The position numbers and the translations under genes are program-made. From Armatimonadota bacterium (GTDB lineage: Bacteria; Armatimonadota; UBA5829), in NCBI GenBank assembly GCA_026415535.1, contig JAOAGX010000120.1:1-6618 (forward strand): a stretch of DNA of 6,618 bases, given 5' to 3'. Below the pieces are notes generated by a model. It ran no database searches. It was not told the origin of the DNA and was given only the letters and a program-made list of their open reading frames with translations. Below are positions 4,724 to 6,618 of the stretch, one piece after another; the stretch's first letter is position 1; every line of letters begins with the position of its first letter.

Positions 4724-5689
4724 TCAAGCACCAGCAAACTGATCGTTAATCTTCAAAAATTCCTGGCACATCGCGTCGATCGCCTCCTGCGCGTGGCCAG
4801 CGCCTACGGGATCAGAATACCATTTCGCCATGAACCCGCCCCTTGGCGTTCCGAGGCAGGCAACCATCTTGTGACAATAAGCCCGAATTTCGTCCGGGTT
4901 CCCGCGAGCCATCGTGTTCTGTATATCAACCGGCGAAAAGAAAGTGATTCGCCCCGCGAATCGGCTACCTAGCAACTCAAGACCCATGTTCTCTTGTTGG
5001 TCCATATGTATAACATCCAGACCGATCTCGATGAGGTCGTCAAGGATGTCGACAATGTAGCCGCACGAATGCAGGAACGTTAACATACCGGCTGCGTGAA
5101 CAGCGTCGAATATGCGACGGTAAGCCGGCTTCCATATGCGCCGCCATTGTTCCGGCGAGATCATCAGCCGGCTTTGCAATCCCCAATCATCGGCAAAAAA
5201 GTAACCGTCTACACCTAGCTCCGCGTACCTTTGAATTATCTCAAGATTCATTTCTACGAGAGTGCCAATCAGACGAACGAGCTGCTCCGGATTGTCGTAA
5301 ACGTCCATCCACGTGTTTTCGAGTCCGCGCAGAAAATGAACTCGCTCATAGATCGACAGTCCATACCCTAGCAGAAACTTTTCTCCCGCACGTTCTCGGA
5401 TGCCCTCAAGATTCTTCCATCGATGTGGCGCGTTAACGTCAGGTATCGCAAGTTTGTCCAGGTCGCTCCATTGTTTAATCGGGTACTCTTGAACCTCCCC
5501 AAGCGAGCACAAACCGATGTTTTTCCAAATTGCTCCCCACTCGTCGGGACCATTCGCGGGTCGAGCATCAGGATTGGGGTCGAGACCCGTGAAGGCAAAG
5601 TCCGAGCCGTAAGGTTCCGGAAAATCGTAAGGGATTCGATTTGGATGTTCGAACCTAATCGTGCGGAGTACTATTTCTCTGCTGGTCAT
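4724..5689 (-). CDS. URO-D superfamily protein (MtaA/CmuA-like), function unknown
   Basis: This encodes 321 residues, a (beta/alpha)8-barrel protein of the uroporphyrinogen-decarboxylase superfamily. It begins MTSREIVLRTIRFEHPNRIP, the usual opening of non-HemE members. The middle carries DGYFFADDWGLQ at 161-172, then FLHSCGYIVDIL at 205-216, whose His207-x-Cys209-Gly matches the zinc-binding start seen in MtaA/MtbA corrinoid methyltransferases, then MDQQENMG at 229-236 and a late LGTPRGGFM at 279-287. The HemE signature (RQAGRY-type) is absent, so it is not the haem enzyme. The last metal-ligand Cys of methyltransferases is not obvious; Cys278, just before LGTP, is the nearest candidate. The ATG at 5689 has AGGAG 8 bases upstream; a GTG at 5707 is less likely. 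It lies between GH94 and HAD genes. The superfamily is secure, the substrate unknown. Confidence 0.92.
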   Translation of the reverse strand: MTSREIVLRTIRFEHPNRIPYDFPEPYGSDFAFTGLDPNPDARPANGPDEWGAIWKNIGLCSLGEVQEYPIKQWSDLDKLAIPDVNAPHRWKNLEGIRERAGEKFLLGYGLSIYERVHFLRGLENTWMDVYDNPEQLVRLIGTLVEMNLEIIQRYAELGVDGYFFADDWGLQSRLMISPEQWRRIWKPAYRRIFDAVHAAGMLTFLHSCGYIVDILDDLIEIGLDVIHMDQQENMGLELLGSRFAGRITFFSPVDIQNTMARGNPDEIRAYCHKMVACLGTPRGGFMAKWYSDPVGAGHAQEAIDAMCQEFLKINDQFAGA

Positions 5690-5697
5690 CGAGGTTG

Positions 5698-5702
5698 CTC
5701 CT
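5698..5702 (-). promoter_or_regulatory. ribosome binding site fixing the URO-D-like start
   Basis: AGGAG on the minus strand, 8 bases before the ATG at 5689. The alternative GTG at 5707 lies upstream of this site, which favours the ATG. Confidence 0.7.
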
Positions 5703-5714
5703 AACACAACGAGG

Positions 5715-5744
5715 ATGTTACGGAAAGTACAATTAAAGTTGCAA
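5715..5744 (-). promoter_or_regulatory. possible promoter for the URO-D-like gene
   Basis: On the minus strand TTGCAA (5739-5744), an 18-base spacer and TAACAT (5715-5720). Four of six bases match in each hexamer. The leader would be about 20 bases and keep the AGGAG site. It is plausible but weak. Confidence 0.35.
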
Positions 5745-5758
5745 ATTCCTTACTCTTC

Positions 5759-5781
5759 GCAGTGCAGTATCTCAGCACTGC
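5759..5781. repeat. hairpin between GH94 and URO-D-like genes
   Basis: GCAGTGC (5759-5765) and GCACTGC (5775-5781) make a perfect 7-bp stem with a 9-base loop, 27 bases beyond the GH94 stop codon. No T run follows on the minus strand, so it is not a standard terminator there. It might attenuate transcription, protect the GH94 mRNA end or be an operator just upstream of the possible promoter at 5715-5744. Confidence 0.4.
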
Positions 5782-5808
5782 TTTCGAAAAAATGCACCTT
5801 CAAGCTGC

Positions 5809-6618
5809 CTACTCCTTACGATGTGAGGAATTACCGGACGTGCGTTCTTTTGCGACATCTCCCATAATGCACGTCACCTTCACAAAGCGCCCGCTTTCGA
5901 CACACGGAAGGATGTTCCCTGTCAAGGTTTTTCCGTCCATTATGAGCTCTCTTACTCCGCGCTGGACGCGTTCGGGGTTGGAAACCTCTATTTCGTAAGT
6001 GGCCCCGCGAAACGTGCGTGTTACCTTGAATCCGCCCCACTCCTCAGGTATGCAGGGATCGACCATTAGACCATCGTAGGTCGGGCGAACGCCGAGCATA
6101 TAGTCAAGGCCGTCTCTTAACATCCACACTGCCGAACCGGTTAACCATGAATGACTGGCTTGACCAAAAGTAGGATGGTCGTCGCTGGTGACATACTCTG
6201 AGTAAACATAAGGTTCCATCTTGTACAGATTCGGGTCTGGGTCAGCCTGTACCATAGGCATAGTCTTCCGGTAGTAATCGTAAGCCCTGTTCCCCTCACC
6301 TATCAAAGTGTTCGCAAGTATTGCCCACGCAGCAACGTGGTTAAAGATCGCGCCGTTTTCCTTCTTCCCCGGCACGCACCGAGTAGCAAGCCCAATGCCT
6401 GGGTCTACTTGTGTATAACTTGGGGAAAGAATCTTTGGCCCCCTTGAAGTTATCAACAGCCGATCCGCCGAGTCCATACAAGTCTTGGCCCGTTCACCCT
6501 CGGCGACGCCTGATATTACAGCCCAGCTCTGAGCGTTCATAAAGATCCGCCCCTCATTATTGCGGCTAGAACCGATCCCATCGCCGTCGTCACGAATACC
6601 GCGAATGTACCACTCGCC
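5809..6618 (-). CDS. GH94 glycoside phosphorylase, C-terminal part
   Basis: The frame runs off the right edge with no start in view, leaving the last 269 residues; full GH94 enzymes are roughly 800 residues. Visible family blocks are GEWYIRG at 1-7, IGS..NNEGRIFMNAQSWAVISG at 15-37, PGKKENGAIFNH at 83-94, EPYVYSEYV at 135-143, SWLTGSA at 157-163, YDGLMVDPCIP at 181-191 and FRGATYEIEVSNP at 203-215 in the C-terminal beta domain. GH94 enzymes are inverting phosphorylases that cleave a beta-linked disaccharide such as cellobiose or chitobiose with phosphate, giving alpha-sugar 1-phosphate. The general-acid Asp (in a DWND-type motif) lies upstream, beyond this window. The substrate cannot be decided from this part. 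An Met codon at 6540 is internal and not the start. No signal peptide can be judged. Confidence 0.95.
   Translation of the reverse strand, partial: GEWYIRGIRDDGDGIGSSRNNEGRIFMNAQSWAVISGVAEGERAKTCMDSADRLLITSRGPKILSPSYTQVDPGIGLATRCVPGKKENGAIFNHVAAWAILANTLIGEGNRAYDYYRKTMPMVQADPDPNLYKMEPYVYSEYVTSDDHPTFGQASHSWLTGSAVWMLRDGLDYMLGVRPTYDGLMVDPCIPEEWGGFKVTRTFRGATYEIEVSNPERVQRGVRELIMDGKTLTGNILPCVESGRFVKVTCIMGDVAKERTSGNSSHRKE

Noticed and set aside
4637..4972. Plus-strand frame over the URO-D-like 3' end
   Set aside because: Most of it is antisense to the conserved gene. It has no ribosome site or recognised motif.
4724..5689. Annotation as hemE (uroporphyrinogen decarboxylase)
   Set aside because: The N-terminal RQAGRY-type signature is missing and an HSCG motif typical of other superfamily members is present.
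5809..6540. GH94 start at the Met codon at 6540
   Set aside because: The frame stays open to the window edge and the upstream residues (GEWYIRG... IGSSRNNEGRIF) are conserved GH94 sequence.

Overview
This looks like one end of an assembled metagenomic contig from an uncultured bacterium. The first 19 bases are the Tn5/Nextera mosaic-end adapter, so the left edge is a library artefact and not genomic sequence. Codon use and roughly balanced base composition point to a mid-GC bacterium. The mix of a bacterial TGS-domain GTPase, a uroporphyrinogen-decarboxylase-like (URO-D) protein, a GH94 phosphorylase and abundant small palindromic repeats would fit Armatimonadota, Chloroflexota, Planctomycetota or a similar group. 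I cannot fix the phylum from sequence alone.

Layout. (1) Plus strand, 20-2928: the 3' end of a small DUF2500-like gene, a DUF167/YggU-family gene, a lone hisF behind its own -10 box, a DRG/Obg-like GTPase with a C-terminal TGS domain, and a small membrane protein starting on the base after the GTPase stop codon. These are housekeeping-type genes. Only the last two look tightly coupled. (2) 2929-3772: an 844-base stretch without a convincing gene, between convergent gene sets. Most of it is a composite, partly duplicated repeat cassette: degenerate ~26-bp direct repeats, two copies (74/75 identical) of a 75-bp inverted repeat, ~42-bp tandem repeats and ~18-bp repeats. (3) Minus strand, 6618-3773: the C-terminal part of a GH94 glycoside phosphorylase (running off the right edge), a URO-D-superfamily protein with an HSCG metal-type motif, and a beta-phosphoglucomutase-like HAD hydrolase. 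The spacings (119 and 270 bases) and promoter-like sequences suggest separate transcription starts rather than one compact operon.

How they may work together. The minus-strand set fits carbohydrate use: phosphorolysis of a disaccharide by GH94 gives a sugar 1-phosphate, and the HAD enzyme could act on a sugar phosphate. The role of the URO-D-like protein is unknown. The most interesting non-coding signal is the repeat family. Each 27-base arm can itself fold into a hairpin with tandem G-A mismatches and a GNA triloop. Every difference between left and right arms is either a compensatory base-pair change or lies at the middle of that triloop. That suggests selection on, or replication through, a folded single-stranded form. 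No CRISPR array, tRNA, rRNA, transposase or phage gene was seen.
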